Part shown: piece after piece, positions 1 through 8,999 of the stretch
Position numbering within the stretch: the first letter of the stretch is position 1
How the letters are laid out: each line of letters opens with the position of its first letter
DNA from: Micromonospora sp. ATCC 39149
Lineage (GTDB): Bacteria > Actinomycetota > Actinomycetes > Mycobacteriales > Micromonosporaceae
Length of the DNA: 64,000 bases
Assembly: GCF_000158815.1 (NCBI RefSeq)
Contig: NZ_GG657738.1
Coordinates: 3,262,080-3,326,079 of the forward strand
Direction of reading: 5' to 3'
The notes under the pieces: generated by a model
What the model was told of the DNA's origin: nothing
What the model saw: the letters and a program-made list of their open reading frames with translations, nothing else
Database searches by the model: none
Program-made: the position numbers and the translations under genes

Positions 1-383
1 TCGGCGTCACCGAGCAAGAAGTAGTCGACGAGTTGCAGGATGCGAACATTCCTCCGCCGGACCTCCGCGAGGAGTGGATGGTCCTCGAGCATGACCTGGA
101 CCATGTCGTCGGCGTCAGGCCGCCGGATGACGCGGACGTCCAGGACCTGTTCTTCCAGCAGCGCCAGGTCAACGTCGGTCAACGAGCCGTCGTCGTGCAC
201 GACTGCCGCCACCCCGCGCCAGTAGCCAGCGAGTGACTTGATGGCGAACAAATACAATGGAACATGCTTGTGGGAGACCAGGGAGTGGACCTGCACCGGG
301 GCGGCGCCGTCGAGTTCGGCCGGAGGCGCCTCAAGCATCCGACGGTGCAGTTCGTCAGGCGAGGGATACGGCATCAGCGTCAC
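1..383 (-). CDS. Glycosyltransferase-like protein, N-terminal part (runs off window)
   Basis: Reading leftward from about 383, an uninterrupted frame runs to the window edge. It starts VTLMPYPSPDEL and contains HSLVSHKHVPLYLFAIKSL and VAAVVHDDGSLTDVDLALL. This layout (a short N-terminus, then a conserved VHSLxSHKH segment and a DDGSLT segment) is what I recall from hypothetical glycosyltransferase-like proteins of actinobacterial surface-sugar or secondary-metabolite loci. No catalytic motif is visible in the part present. The GTG at 383 overlaps the TGA of the upstream 51-residue frame by four bases, so the two are probably translationally coupled; ATG at 374 is the alternative start. Family assignment is tentative because the C-terminal part is missing. 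Confidence 0.5.
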   Translation of the reverse strand, partial: MTLMPYPSPDELHRRMLEAPPAELDGAAPVQVHSLVSHKHVPLYLFAIKSLAGYWRGVAAVVHDDGSLTDVDLALLEEQVLDVRVIRRPDADDMVQVMLEDHPLLAEVRRRNVRILQLVDYFLLGDA

Positions 384-535
384 ATTCGCCGGAGATGGAT
401 CTGCCGGGACACCCGCTTCCGGTCGCGCTCGGGATCCAACTGGCAGACGGCGCGGCGGACATCGTCGATATCGATAGGGATGCGCTCGTCGCGCCCATCA
501 GGCCTCCATCGACGCAATGTCGCAAACGGTCTCAT
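380..535 (-). CDS. Small hypothetical protein
   Basis: A 51-residue frame starts at ATG 535 and ends with a TGA that overlaps the GTG start of the next gene (GTGA overlap). The C-terminal two thirds is charged and looks protein-like (DERIPIDIDDVRRAVCQL, then an Arg-rich tail). I do not recognise it. It may be the 3' remnant of a longer gene, since no clear ribosome site precedes the ATG. The coupled overlap is the main argument that it is translated. Confidence 0.35.
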   Translation of the reverse strand: MRPFATLRRWRPDGRDERIPIDIDDVRRAVCQLDPERDRKRVSRQIHLRRM

Positions 536-670
536 CGTCCGACGACCGTAACGTGAGGACGGCCGCCCGCCCGCTCGTCGGCCACATCCTGCCAACACGG
601 GCTCAGCCAGCGGAGCCCCGACCGCCGGCATGATCAGCCGACGTCGATGGCGCCCGACCAGAGGCATCTG

Positions 671-1045
671 CTACAGGTACGGGCGGGTGATCAGTTCGAT
701 CGCGTGGCCTGCTGGGTCTTTAAAGTAGACTCCTCGGCCGCCGTGCTCGTGGTTGATCTCGCTAGGGCGACGCATCTGCGGATCGGCCCAGTGCTCCACG
801 CCGTGGTCGCGCAGTCGCGCGTACGCCCGATCGAAAAGGTCGTCGTCAACCAGAAACGCGTAGTGTTGCATCTGAATCTCCACCGGCGGTTCGGCGAACT
901 GGAGAAGCACCCCGTCGCTGAGCTGAATGTTGGTGAACAGACCCCAGGACGGCGCTTCTGAAACTTCTAGCAACTCGCGGTAGAACCGGGCCGACTCGTT
1001 GCGATCCTTGGCGGCGACAATAGTGTGGTTGAACCTGACTGCCAT
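671..1045 (-). CDS. VOC (glyoxalase/bleomycin-resistance fold) family protein
   Basis: This 124-residue protein starts MAVRFNHTIVAAKD and has the single vicinal-oxygen-chelate layout: an N-terminal strand with NHTIVAAKD, then FYRELLEV, a central QHYAFLVDD, and a C-terminal YFKDPAGHAIELI, the usual DPxGhxiEli signature with the metal-binding Glu. Such proteins act as small metal-dependent enzymes or as binding proteins for drugs; the substrate cannot be read from sequence. The frame extends upstream to 1243, but the added residues are low-quality, so I chose ATG 1045. It stands alone, with no operon partner in view. Confidence 0.88.
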   Translation of the reverse strand: MAVRFNHTIVAAKDRNESARFYRELLEVSEAPSWGLFTNIQLSDGVLLQFAEPPVEIQMQHYAFLVDDDLFDRAYARLRDHGVEHWADPQMRRPSEINHEHGGRGVYFKDPAGHAIELITRPYL

Positions 1046-1640
1046 TCGGCTGACCTCGCTGTTGTTCGACACGACTATAACGGGACCTGGCAACTGTTGA
1101 TTACCTGGAGGCCCGCGTGCCGAATCGGCGGGGTGCCCACGAAGCACCCGCCGGTCGATCAGCTGTCCACCGGATCGCCAATCCGTGTGCGGCTTGGCGC
1201 CAGTCCGGTGTTCACGACAGGCCACGATACCTGATGGGGCCAACTACGACAAAGGGAGTGCATCAACCGTCCTCAGGATCGCGACCGGTCCGCCCTGGTG
1301 CTTCAGCTTCCGGTACTGGCCGAGATGGGTGCAGCCGATCAAGGTCCGGCGGTGCGTTGTCGCGCCGGCGGCGTCAGGGATGAGCGGTAGAGCCGATCGA
1401 GCCGCTCGTACGGGCGGGTTGTCGTCGGCGAAGTGCCCGTCGTCGCGGACGACTTGGAAAGGACGGCTGCCTATCAGGGACGAAGCCAGAAGACATCCCG
1501 GAGGATTGCATTGCCGACACGCGCGTCGGTGACCCAGGTGGCGCCCCTGTCTTATAAGGGAATGCCGGAGCGGTAGAACGCACTACGGCCGGCACGAGTG
1601 TCACGCCCCCCCCGCAGCCCAGGCGGCCATAAGGACCGAA
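1046..1640. other. Stretch without a supported gene
   Basis: No frame here has recognisable protein character. The minus strand at about 1230-1560 contains an uninterrupted stretch (with VVRDDGHFADDNPPVRAARS) that could be the relic of a gene, but I see neither a start nor a family resemblance. Confidence 0.4.
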
Positions 1641-2172
1641 GGAACTCGTGGTCGAGCGCGGTGTCGAGGCCGATCACGTGACCGTCCACCGGTGGGCGCA
1701 GCGGTTCACCCCGCTGTTGGCCGACGCCCGCCCGGTGAGCCCGCCACTGTCCTGGTGACCGCTGGTCGTAGACGAGACCTACGCCAGGGTCAACGGCCTC
1801 TTGAGGTACGTCTACCGAACCGGCGACCAGCATGTCCAGGTCATCCACGTGCTCGTATCGACACGTCGGGACGCCGCTGCGGCCCGACGCTTCTTCCGCC
1901 GGGCGCTGACCATGCTGAAGGTCGCGCCCAGCGAAGTCGTGACCGACGCGAACCCTGTCATTCCGAGGATGTTGGACGACCTGCTCCCCCCGGCGGGGCA
2001 CCACGTCGAACGACACGCCAACAATCCGATCGAGGCTGATCACAGCCAGCTCAAGCACCGGGCGGTGAACAGGACCCTGGCCCGGCTCGCTCAGGCCGGC
2101 GCGGTCACGCCGGCGGATCGTGGAATCGTCGTGGCCGACGGGGCACGCCTCGACGCCGTCGCCGGGGACTGA
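1640..2172 (+). pseudogene. IS6-family transposase remnant
   Basis: The reading begins at ELVVERGVEADHVTVHRW, a typical IS6 helix-turn-helix segment, and breaks around 1750 with a stop and lost bases. It resumes as VDETYARVNGLLRYVYR (first catalytic Asp), then VLVSTRRDAAAARRFFRRAL, PSEVVTDANPVIPRML (second Asp) and HHVERHANNPIEADHSQLKHR (Glu region). The 3' end after 2075 diverges. The gene is truncated at the start, frameshifted and missing its C-terminus. A second fragment of the same family lies at 60691-60893. Confidence 0.85.
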
Positions 2173-2249
2173 CCGACCCCCCCACTCGGCCAGCTCGTGG
2201 ATCGTCGTCGGCGACGGCGGCTGCTCGTCGGCCTGGCCTCCACCCACCG

Positions 2250-2747
2250 TCAGCCCGCGACCACCTTGTGCAGGAAGCCGGCCAGGTTGGTCCGGGTCCG
2301 ATCGATCTTTTCGGCCAGCGTGATCGACTCGTGGAGTCGACCGCCGAGCCCGGTCTGCTTCTGGCCCCGCAGGTAGAGCGAGCAGGCGAGGTCGGTGCAG
2401 ATGTAGACACCCACCGAGTTGCCCTGCTGTCCGGCCGGCCCAGCCTTGCGGGCGGTCATCAGCGATACGCCGCCACCCGAATGGTTGGTCAGGCACAACG
2501 AGCACATGCTGCGTCGGGCCCGTCCGGCGGACGGTGCCGCCAGTCGCAGCGCCACCCCCACCGGCCCCTGGTCGGACTCGGCTACCAGGTAGGCCCGCTG
2601 GGGTGCGGCGGGGTCCTGCCAGCCGAGAAAGTCCAGGTCGGCCCAGGGTCGTTCGGTCAGGTCCCGGGGCAGGGCCAGGCGCTTCGTCTCACCCTTGGTG
2701 CAGTTGACGAATGACGCGCGGATGTCGTGCTCGGTCAGGGGAACCAT
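2250..2747 (-). CDS. FBP-domain (elongation factor G-binding-like) zinc-finger protein
   Basis: This 165-residue protein matches the family with a C-terminal treble-clef zinc finger known from fusidic-acid-resistance-type EF-G-binding proteins and their actinobacterial relatives. It starts MVPLTEHDIRASFVNCTKGE, has LGWQDPAAPQRAYLV in the middle, and the finger CSLCLTNHSGGG...CTDLACSLYLRG. Conserved RTNLAGFLHKVVAG closes it. Most actinobacterial members are uncharacterised, so a role at the ribosome is inference. It is divergent from the TetR gene at 2825 with 77 bases between starts, and may be that regulator's target. Confidence 0.88.
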   Translation of the reverse strand: MVPLTEHDIRASFVNCTKGETKRLALPRDLTERPWADLDFLGWQDPAAPQRAYLVAESDQGPVGVALRLAAPSAGRARRSMCSLCLTNHSGGGVSLMTARKAGPAGQQGNSVGVYICTDLACSLYLRGQKQTGLGGRLHESITLAEKIDRTRTNLAGFLHKVVAG

Positions 2748-2797
2748 GCCTCGAAGCTATATCGCCCAGGCTGAGAGTGCCAACCGCTATGAGATAA

Positions 2798-2812
2798 CCT
2801 AGAGGCCCTAGG
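2798..2812. promoter_or_regulatory. Inverted repeat, candidate TetR operator
   Basis: CCTAG-AGGCC-CTAGG is a perfect 5-bp inverted repeat with a 5-base spacer, placed directly before the GGAGGG ribosome site of the TetR gene and inside the divergent intergenic region. Its position fits autoregulation. Confidence 0.45.
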
Positions 2813-2824
2813 CAGGAGGGCAAC

Positions 2825-3394
2825 GTGGTACGTGCAAAGGTGACCATCGAACGCCTGGTCAACGCTGCGGCGGAGCTGACGGACGAGGTGGGATTCGACC
2901 AGTTGACCGTTTCGGCGCTCGCCCGCCGCCTGGACGTACGGGACGCGAGCCTCTACTCGCACGTCCGGAACGTGCAGGACCTGCGGATGAGGCTGGCGGC
3001 GCTGGCCCTGACCGAGCTGGCCGACCGGGTGGCGGAGGCCCTGGCCGGTCGCGCCGGCAAGGACGCGCTGGTGGCCTTCGGAAACGCCTACCGCGACTAC
3101 GCCAAGGCCCACCCGGGCCGGTACGCCGCCGCCCAGATCGAGATCGACCCGGAATCACCCGCCGGCAGCGCGGCACGCCGGCACGCCGAGCTGACCCGGG
3201 CGATCCTCCGGGGCTACGCGCTGGCCGAACCCGCCCAGACGGACGCAGTGCGCTTTCTGCACAGCACCCTGCACGGCTACGTCAGCCTGGAGAGGGCCGG
3301 CGGGTTCCGGCATCACCCGCGTACGGCGGACGACTCCTGGCGGAGGTCCCTGGACGCCCTCGACGCCGTCCTGACCACCTGGCCGCCGGACTGA
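2825..3394 (+). CDS. TetR-family regulator with WHG-type ligand domain
   Basis: The 189-residue protein has an N-terminal helix-turn-helix at about residues 8-52 (LVNAAAELTDEVGFDQLT, then VSALARRLDVRDASLYSHV), the classic TetR arrangement, followed by an all-helical domain with FLHSTLHGYVSLERAGGF, the signature of the WHG/TetR_C_33 ligand domain. The GTG start at 2825 has GGAGGG five bases upstream. It is divergent from the FBP gene and followed by a strong hairpin terminator. The ligand is unknown. Confidence 0.92.
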   Translation: MVRAKVTIERLVNAAAELTDEVGFDQLTVSALARRLDVRDASLYSHVRNVQDLRMRLAALALTELADRVAEALAGRAGKDALVAFGNAYRDYAKAHPGRYAAAQIEIDPESPAGSAARRHAELTRAILRGYALAEPAQTDAVRFLHSTLHGYVSLERAGGFRHHPRTADDSWRRSLDALDAVLTTWPPD

Positions 3395-3423
3395 CCCGCC
3401 CGCGGGACACCATCCGTTCCCAG

Positions 3424-3475
3424 GCAACCGCACGAGGCCCCGACCACCGGAGTGGACGAGGCCTCGTGCGGTTGC
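3424..3475. terminator. Hairpin terminator after the TetR gene
   Basis: A 16-bp perfect stem (left arm 3424-3439, right arm 3460-3475) with a 20-base loop lies 30 bases after the TetR stop. As usual in actinomycetes there is no clear U tract. Confidence 0.75.
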
Positions 3476-3510
3476 TGGTCAGGCCGCGTCGACCGCCGCG
3501 ACCGGGAACG

Positions 3511-3612
3511 AACCGGAAGCCCCGCAGACAGGAAGGCCCGGTGGTCGACGGCAAACCGGAACTGAAACTCTTGCTCGACCCGATCAAAGTCCGAGTCGAT
3601 GCGCCCAGGGTC
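3511..3612 (-). pseudogene. Fragment of a small hypothetical protein
   Basis: The minus strand reads DSDFDRVEQEFQFRFAVDHRAFLSAGLPV, which resembles the N-terminus of small SMI1/KNR4-like hypothetical proteins (charged helix, then a DHRAFLxAGLPV turn). The frame becomes meaningless on both sides, so only about 34 residues survive. Confidence 0.4.
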
Positions 3613-3854
3613 GGCCAACCACACAGACGGACCTGAGCCGTGACCGCCACGTCGCCTCCTGACCGAGACGACAACCAACCCCACCCTGTTGATCAAGCCG
3701 TGACACCACGACACGAGACACCACCTCGTCAACGCGTCACAAATCTGCGCCTTCGTCATAGCCCAACGCACCCTGTGCCGTGCCATAACTCGTCGGACAG
3801 GCTGTGAGCTGGGAGTTCTCGGTTCGCACTGATGATCTCTGGTATGACCGTGCG

Positions 3855-3894
3855 GTTGCTGTACCTGGGAATGAGTTGCTGTACCTGGGAATGA
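3855..3894. repeat. Perfect 20-bp tandem duplication
   Basis: GTTGCTGTACCTGGGAATGA occurs twice, head to tail (3855-3874 and 3875-3894), at the start of the integrase remnant. A 20-base duplication shifts the reading frame at the 5' end of that gene. Confidence 0.9.
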
Positions 3895-4267
3895 TCAGCC
3901 TGTTCAGCGGACTGGGATTGTTGATCCACGGCGACAGGGCGTTGCTGGTCGAGGTCCTCGCGCTGCGGCATGAGGTGGCGTGCTCCGCCGGCAGGACCCC
4001 GGCCGACCACGACTGTCCTAGCCGGACCGGGCGATCCCGTCCGCCCTCACCCGCCTGCTGCCGGCCCGGATGCGGGCACACCGGATCGTCACACCGGCGA
4101 CGTTGCTCGCCTGGCACCGACGGCTGGTACGACGCCACTGCCCCTACCCGAACAAGCCAGGCCGGCCACCCCACCACGGCCCAGCCGTCATCATCCCCAT
4201 GGACAAGCCCGTACGACGCCGACGACGATTCAACGGGGTGATCAACAAGTACCACCGAGCAGCCTGA
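3891..4267 (+). pseudogene. Integrase-core transposase (IS3-like) remnant with internal deletion
   Basis: The N-terminal frame gives MISLFSGLGLLIHGDRALLVEVLALRHEVA, the usual start of actinobacterial integrase-core transposases. After a frameshift come [20 protein letters not shown] and YPNKPGRPP. The catalytic centre is absent; the frame jumps to [15 protein letters not shown] with its stop at 4265-4267, the usual C-terminal end. The sequence just beyond (4261-4320) resembles 32636-32692, next to another integrase fragment. Confidence 0.75.
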
Positions 4268-4559
4268 CACGATCCTCAAAACACCAGATCACGACCACCG
4301 AACGAGTTTGGCACGGTACACCATCTCGATGCGTGCGTCCGCCGTCGCGGCGTCCAGGTCGCCGGCAAAGTCCGCGGCACCGTCGTTGTCGGATGGGCCT
4401 ACGTCCCAGAAGCCCAAAGCCACCGCCTCCAACTGGCACCTTCGCGATCCCCGACGAGCGCGGTGCTGGTCATCAACCTGCAAGCTTCTCGGCATGGGTA
4501 TGCCGGCCGATTCAGCACTTCGTGACGCCGTGCTGGGGCTGTCTGCTACGGTCGCCGCC

Positions 4560-5237
4560 ATGCCTGCCGTTTGGCGGATCGCGAACTATCACCGCGCCGA
4601 GGCGCCGGTGACCGAGCCGGTCACCAAGTTCGGCGGTCAGCCCGTCTGGCTCACCGGACCGCAATGGCCGGTAAGCCAAGGCTGGGACACCCCGATGCGG
4701 TTTGTCTGCCAGATCGTATTGGAGCCCGAGCTCGCCGGAGCCGGCCCGGGGCGGTTGGCCTACGTGTTCGTCACCCATGGCGACCACGGCAGCGACGTGG
4801 AGGACTTCGACCCGGACGTCATCTTCCCCGACGGCGGCGAGAACGCCGTCATCATCCAGCCCGACGGCGTCTTCGACGGGCCGACCAGCCCACTGACCAG
4901 CGGCCCAGCCCTCTACCACGGCGATGGGTCGCCGGCGGAGTACACCGTCGAGTTGGTCCGCGGTGAGGACCCCGAGCACCTGCCGTTCGACGCCTACATG
5001 GCGCTGCCGCCACATGAACGGGACCGCTACTTCCAGGCACTGGACCAGGACAAAATCGGCGGGACGGCACTGCTGTTCAACGGGCACGACTGGCCCGAGG
5101 GCGGGCCGTGGCGGCCCCTACTGCGCCTGGAAGCGAACGGAAAGCCGTTCTACCTCAACCTGGGTGCCGCACCGGTGGCGTTCGCGTTCATCTCCACCGA
5201 CGGCCGGCACGGGTGTTTCCTCGTCCAAGACTCGTAG
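4560..5237 (+). CDS. DUF1963 (YwqG-like) protein
   Basis: The 225-residue protein starts at ATG 4560 (MPAVWRIANYHRAEAPV) and has the DUF1963 pattern TKFGGQPVWLTGPQWPVS followed by MRFVCQIVLEPEL, a central EDFDPDVIFPDGGENAVIIQP and the terminal beta-rich FAFISTDGRHGCFLVQDS. The family is widespread and of unknown function; many members sit with polymorphic-toxin immunity genes, but nothing here supports that. The open frame extends upstream to 4308 through IS-derived sequence, so that longer start is rejected. Confidence 0.8.
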   Translation: MPAVWRIANYHRAEAPVTEPVTKFGGQPVWLTGPQWPVSQGWDTPMRFVCQIVLEPELAGAGPGRLAYVFVTHGDHGSDVEDFDPDVIFPDGGENAVIIQPDGVFDGPTSPLTSGPALYHGDGSPAEYTVELVRGEDPEHLPFDAYMALPPHERDRYFQALDQDKIGGTALLFNGHDWPEGGPWRPLLRLEANGKPFYLNLGAAPVAFAFISTDGRHGCFLVQDS

Positions 5238-5973
5238 TCAATAGTCAATATTGCCTGTACGTCAGTCGCCAGCGGCGAACACAACGCGCCCTGCCGGCGC
5301 ACGCCCCGCGGCATGAGCGCACACCTGATCTTGGCAGAACCGGAGCGGCGTCAGTCACTTCCCAACCGGGCGGGAGGCGGCCCGTGGGTTTCCCGCTGGC
5401 GGTCAAGTCCTATCGGACGTATCCCCGCCGGCCGAGGTGCTCGGCTGTGTCCGGCGGCGCGTTCGACCGCTACGAGCATGCTCGATTCGGGGGAATGCAA
5501 CAGTCTGGCGCCGAGGTTGATGCGCGCTGTCCCGGTTGCCTGATGCCCTCTGATATAAGCCGGGGTAGAGATGGGACGCGCTGAGAAACAACATCTCCGA
5601 GACTGCGATTCACAAGCTGATCCGCTCTCTTCTCGACAGATCTGATCTGGAACTTGCCTCTTTTCGCATTCTGGCATGACGCCGCACCGGGAACGAACCG
5701 CCTGGTTGCGCACCCAACCACCCGATGGTCCGCGTAGCTGACCTGGCCTCCGACGACTCCTGCTACAACGCTTCAGAGCGCCAGAGCCGGCCTGATCATC
5801 ACCCACAGGAGTCCGACAAGCACACAACGCAGTCCACGCGGGATCACGCTCGGTCTTCATTTACCGCCCCAAAAAAGGCATATCGGCGATAGTCGTTCTC
5901 GGGGTTGGACGGGATCCCTTGGGACCACCCGCGGCTGGTTTGTGGCAGGCTTGTTTCTCGTTGACAACCACCG
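5238..5973. other. Stretch without a supported gene
   Basis: Frames on both strands are short or compositionally poor, and no family is recognised. The right end holds the promoter region of the GH127 gene. Confidence 0.45.
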
Positions 5974-5987
5974 TGTTAACGCTCACA
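5974..5987 (+). promoter_or_regulatory. LacI-type operator before the GH127 gene
   Basis: TGTTAACGCTCACA is close to the palindromic TGTnAnCGnTnACA box bound by actinobacterial LacI-family sugar regulators, with the central CG in place. It lies 47 bases before ATG 6034. Regulation by a LacI protein encoded elsewhere is inferred. Confidence 0.55.
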
Positions 5988-6033
5988 ATCCTGCGATAAC
6001 AAGTGATCAATGGCCGGAGACAGGGCGGGATAA

Positions 6034-8835
6034 ATGGATCGACGGTCGGTTCTACGTGGAATGACTCTGGCCGGTGCGGCACCGGCCCTACTGGCAGGGC
6101 TCACCGATCCGGTGTGGGCCTCGGAGACGGCCCCGGCGGCCGGTCCGCCTTGGGCCACGGTGCCGCCGTCTTGGAAGCTGCGCCCGTTCCCGCTGGGTGA
6201 GGTTGCTCTGCGCGATGGTGTCTTCGCCCGTAAGCGGGATCTCATGCTGGAGCACGCCCGCGGCTACAATGTCGACCGGTTGTTGCAGGTCTTCCGCGCC
6301 AACGCCGGCCTGGACACCCTCGGCGCGGTCGCCCCGTCCGGCTGGGAGGGCCTGGACGGCGAGGCCAACGGCAACCTGCGCGGCCACTACACCGGCCACT
6401 TCCTGACGATGCTGGCCCAGGCGTACGGCAGCACCGGCGACAAGGTCTTCGCCGACAAGCTCAAGTACATGGTGGGTGCGCTGGTCGAGGCGCGGGCGGC
6501 GCTGCGTGCCGACCCGCAGTGGCTGAGCGTGCCGGGCCGCTTCGGCACGGCGGTGCAGCAGGTTCGCGGCTCCTACCGGTACGTCGATCTGCCGGCCACC
6601 GTGCTGGGTAACAGCGCATCGATCACGATCGCGGCCTGGGTGAACCCGGCGCACGCCGCCAACTGGGCCCGGATCTTCGACTTCGGCAACGACACCCAGC
6701 GGTACATGTACCTGGCCGCCCGCAACGGCGACGGCGTGCCGCGATTCGCGATCACTACCAACTGGGCCGGCGGCGAGCAGGGCATCAACGGCACCGCGAC
6801 GCTACCGCTCAACCAGTGGAGCCACCTCGCGGTCACCATCGGCGGTGGCGTCGGCCGACTGTACGTCAACGGAACGCAGGTCGGTGTGAACACCGGCATG
6901 ACGCTGAACCCGGCAGTGCTCGGCACGCTGCGCAACAACTGGCTCGGTCGGTCCAACTACGCCGGCGACCCGCTCTTCGCCGGCGGGCTCGACAGCGTCA
7001 ACATCTGGTCTTGGGCGCTGAACGCGGACGAGATCACCACGCTGCAGACCACGCCCGGGCAGGGTGACCTCGCCGCGTACGCCTGCGACGAGACGTCCGG
7101 GAACGCACTGATCGACCACTCAGGCCGAGGACAAGACGGCACGCTGCTGCGCACCTGGGGCGGGCCGAGCCACCCGGGCTTCCTCGCCGCCTACCCCGAG
7201 ACGCAGTTCATCACCCTCGAATCGATGACCGCCAGCGACTACGCCAAGGTGTGGGCGCCCTACTACACGGCCCACAAGATCCTGCAAGGGATCCTCGACG
7301 CGTACCTGAACACCGGCGACGAACGCGCCCTGGATCTCGCCACCGGCATGTGCGACTGGATGCACTCGCGGCTGTCCAAGCTTCCCGCGGCCACCCTGCA
7401 GCGCATGTGGGGGCTGTTCTCCAGCGGCGAGTTCGGCGGCATCGTCGAGACGATCTGCGACGTGCACCGCATCACCGGCAGTCCCAACCACCTGGCCCTG
7501 GCCCGCCTGTTCGACCTGAACAGCCTCATCGACGCCGCCGCGGCCGGCACCGACACGATCACCGGCCTGCACGCCAACCAGCACATCCCGATCTTCACGG
7601 GCCTGCTGCGGCTACACGACGAGACCGGCGAGCAGCGCTACCTGAACGCGGCCCGCAACTTCTGGCCGATGGTGGTGCCGACCCGCATGTACAGCATCGG
7701 CGGCACCAGCACTGTCGAGTTCTGGAAGGAGCCCGGCGCGATCGCCGGGTCGCTCAGCGACACCAACGCGGAAACCTGCTGCGCGTACAACCTGCTCAAG
7801 CTGAGCCGGACGCTGTTCCTGCACGAGCAGGACCCGAAGTACATGGACTACTACGAGCGCGCCCTCTACAACCAGATCCTCGGCTCCAAACGGGACCTCG
7901 CCGACGCCGAGAAACCGCTGGTCACCTACTTCATCGGCCTCGTGCCCGGGCACGTACGCGACTACACCCCCAAGCAGGGCACCACCTGCTGCGAGGGCAC
8001 CGGCATGGAGAGCGCCACCAAATACCAGGACACCGTGTATCTCGACACGGCCGACGGCCGGGCGCTCTACGTCAACCTCTACAGTTCGTCGAAGCTGACC
8101 TGGGCCCGGCGGGGAATCACGCTCACCCAGACGACCCGCTACCCGTTCGAGCAGAACACCACGATCAAGGTAGGCGGCAACGCGACCTTCGAACTCCGGC
8201 TGCGGGTGCCGGGGTGGGTCAAAGGCGACTTCAAGGTGTACGTCAATGGCCGCCGCGCTCCCGGCAAGGCCACGCCGGGCAGCTACTTCCCGGTCGCGCG
8301 CCGCTGGCGCGCCGGTGACACCGTGCGTGTGCACATCCCGTTCCAGCTACGCGTGGAGAAGGCCCTGGACGACCCGTCGACGCAGACGCTGTTCTACGGC
8401 CCGGTCAACCTGGTCGCCCGCAGCGCAAGCACCAACTTCCTGAAGATCGGCCTATACCGCAACTGCGCCCTCTCCGGCGACCTGCTTCCCAGCCTCACCC
8501 CGGTCGAGGGCAAGCCGCTGCACTTCACCACCATCGACGGGATCGAGTTCGCACCCTTCCTGGAAGGCACCGAAGACCCCAGCCACGTCTACTTCACCCG
8601 GTCCGAACCGACCGTGGTCTTCGGCAATCACGACTCCGGAGTGGCCAACCCGGCCAAGCCCGACGGCACCACCCTGCTCGACGAAATCTGGGCCGCCGCC
8701 CCCTTCCCGACCCGAGCTGCGTTCCTCACCAAGGTCACCAAAACCGTCAACGCCTGGGTGACGGTCGCCCTCCTGACATCTACGGACGCCACCAGGATCC
8801 TCACCACGGCCCGCGCAGCGCACTACGCCTGCTGA
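6034..8835 (+). CDS. GH127-type beta-L-arabinofuranosidase with inserted LamG domain, Tat-exported
   Basis: The 933-residue protein starts with a twin-arginine-type signal (MDRRSVLRGMTLAGAAPALL) and continues with VALRDGVFARKRDLMLEHARGY and NLRGHYTGHFLTMLAQAYG, the N-terminal part of glycoside hydrolase family 127. At about residues 170-385 a LamG/concanavalin-like domain interrupts the alpha-barrel (ITIAAWVNPAHAANWARIFDFG, GRLYVNGTQVG, LDSVNIWSWALN). The catalytic domain resumes at HPGFLAAYPETQFI. Family metal ligands are visible as Glu580-x-Cys582 (AETCC) and Cys652-Cys653 (TTCCEG), the latter including the Cys nucleophile known from GH127. It probably removes L-arabinofuranose from plant polymers outside the cell. 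A LacI-type box precedes it and a hairpin follows. Confidence 0.9.
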   Translation: MDRRSVLRGMTLAGAAPALLAGLTDPVWASETAPAAGPPWATVPPSWKLRPFPLGEVALRDGVFARKRDLMLEHARGYNVDRLLQVFRANAGLDTLGAVAPSGWEGLDGEANGNLRGHYTGHFLTMLAQAYGSTGDKVFADKLKYMVGALVEARAALRADPQWLSVPGRFGTAVQQVRGSYRYVDLPATVLGNSASITIAAWVNPAHAANWARIFDFGNDTQRYMYLAARNGDGVPRFAITTNWAGGEQGINGTATLPLNQWSHLAVTIGGGVGRLYVNGTQVGVNTGMTLNPAVLGTLRNNWLGRSNYAGDPLFAGGLDSVNIWSWALNADEITTLQTTPGQGDLAAYACDETSGNALIDHSGRGQDGTLLRTWGGPSHPGFLAAYPETQFITLESMTASDYAKVWAPYYTAHKILQGILDAYLNTGDERALDLATGMCDWMHSRLSKLPAATLQRMWGLFSSGEFGGIVETICDVHRITGSPNHLALARLFDLNSLIDAAAAGTDTITGLHANQHIPIFTGLLRLHDETGEQRYLNAARNFWPMVVPTRMYSIGGTSTVEFWKEPGAIAGSLSDTNAETCCAYNLLKLSRTLFLHEQDPKYMDYYERALYNQILGSKRDLADAEKPLVTYFIGLVPGHVRDYTPKQGTTCCEGTGMESATKYQDTVYLDTADGRALYVNLYSSSKLTWARRGITLTQTTRYPFEQNTTIKVGGNATFELRLRVPGWVKGDFKVYVNGRRAPGKATPGSYFPVARRWRAGDTVRVHIPFQLRVEKALDDPSTQTLFYGPVNLVARSASTNFLKIGLYRNCALSGDLLPSLTPVEGKPLHFTTIDGIEFAPFLEGTEDPSHVYFTRSEPTVVFGNHDSGVANPAKPDGTTLLDEIWAAAPFPTRAAFLTKVTKTVNAWVTVALLTSTDATRILTTARAAHYAC

Positions 8836-8847
8836 CCAACCCGTCCG

Positions 8848-8881
8848 CCGGTCGGCAACCAGCCATCCAGTTGCCGACCGG
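8848..8881. terminator. Hairpin terminator after the GH127 gene
   Basis: CCGGTCGGCAAC and GTTGCCGACCGG form a perfect 12-bp stem with a 10-base loop, 12 bases after the stop codon. Confidence 0.75.
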
Positions 8882-8999
8882 CCCGACTATGTAGAACCGG
8901 AACGGCTGCATCGCGGAGTCGGGACGGGATGCACGCAGGTCACCGTGGCCAAGCCAGCGCCGTCCACCGCGTCGCGCCGAAATCCGGCAGAAGCCATCC

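Noticed and set aside
4308-4559. N-terminal extension of the DUF1963 protein
   Set aside because: Low-complexity residues encoded by IS-derived sequence; the family begins at MPAVWRIANYH.
7251-8318. 355-residue open frame on the plus strand
   Set aside because: A shifted frame inside the GH127 gene with Arg/Pro/His-biased composition.
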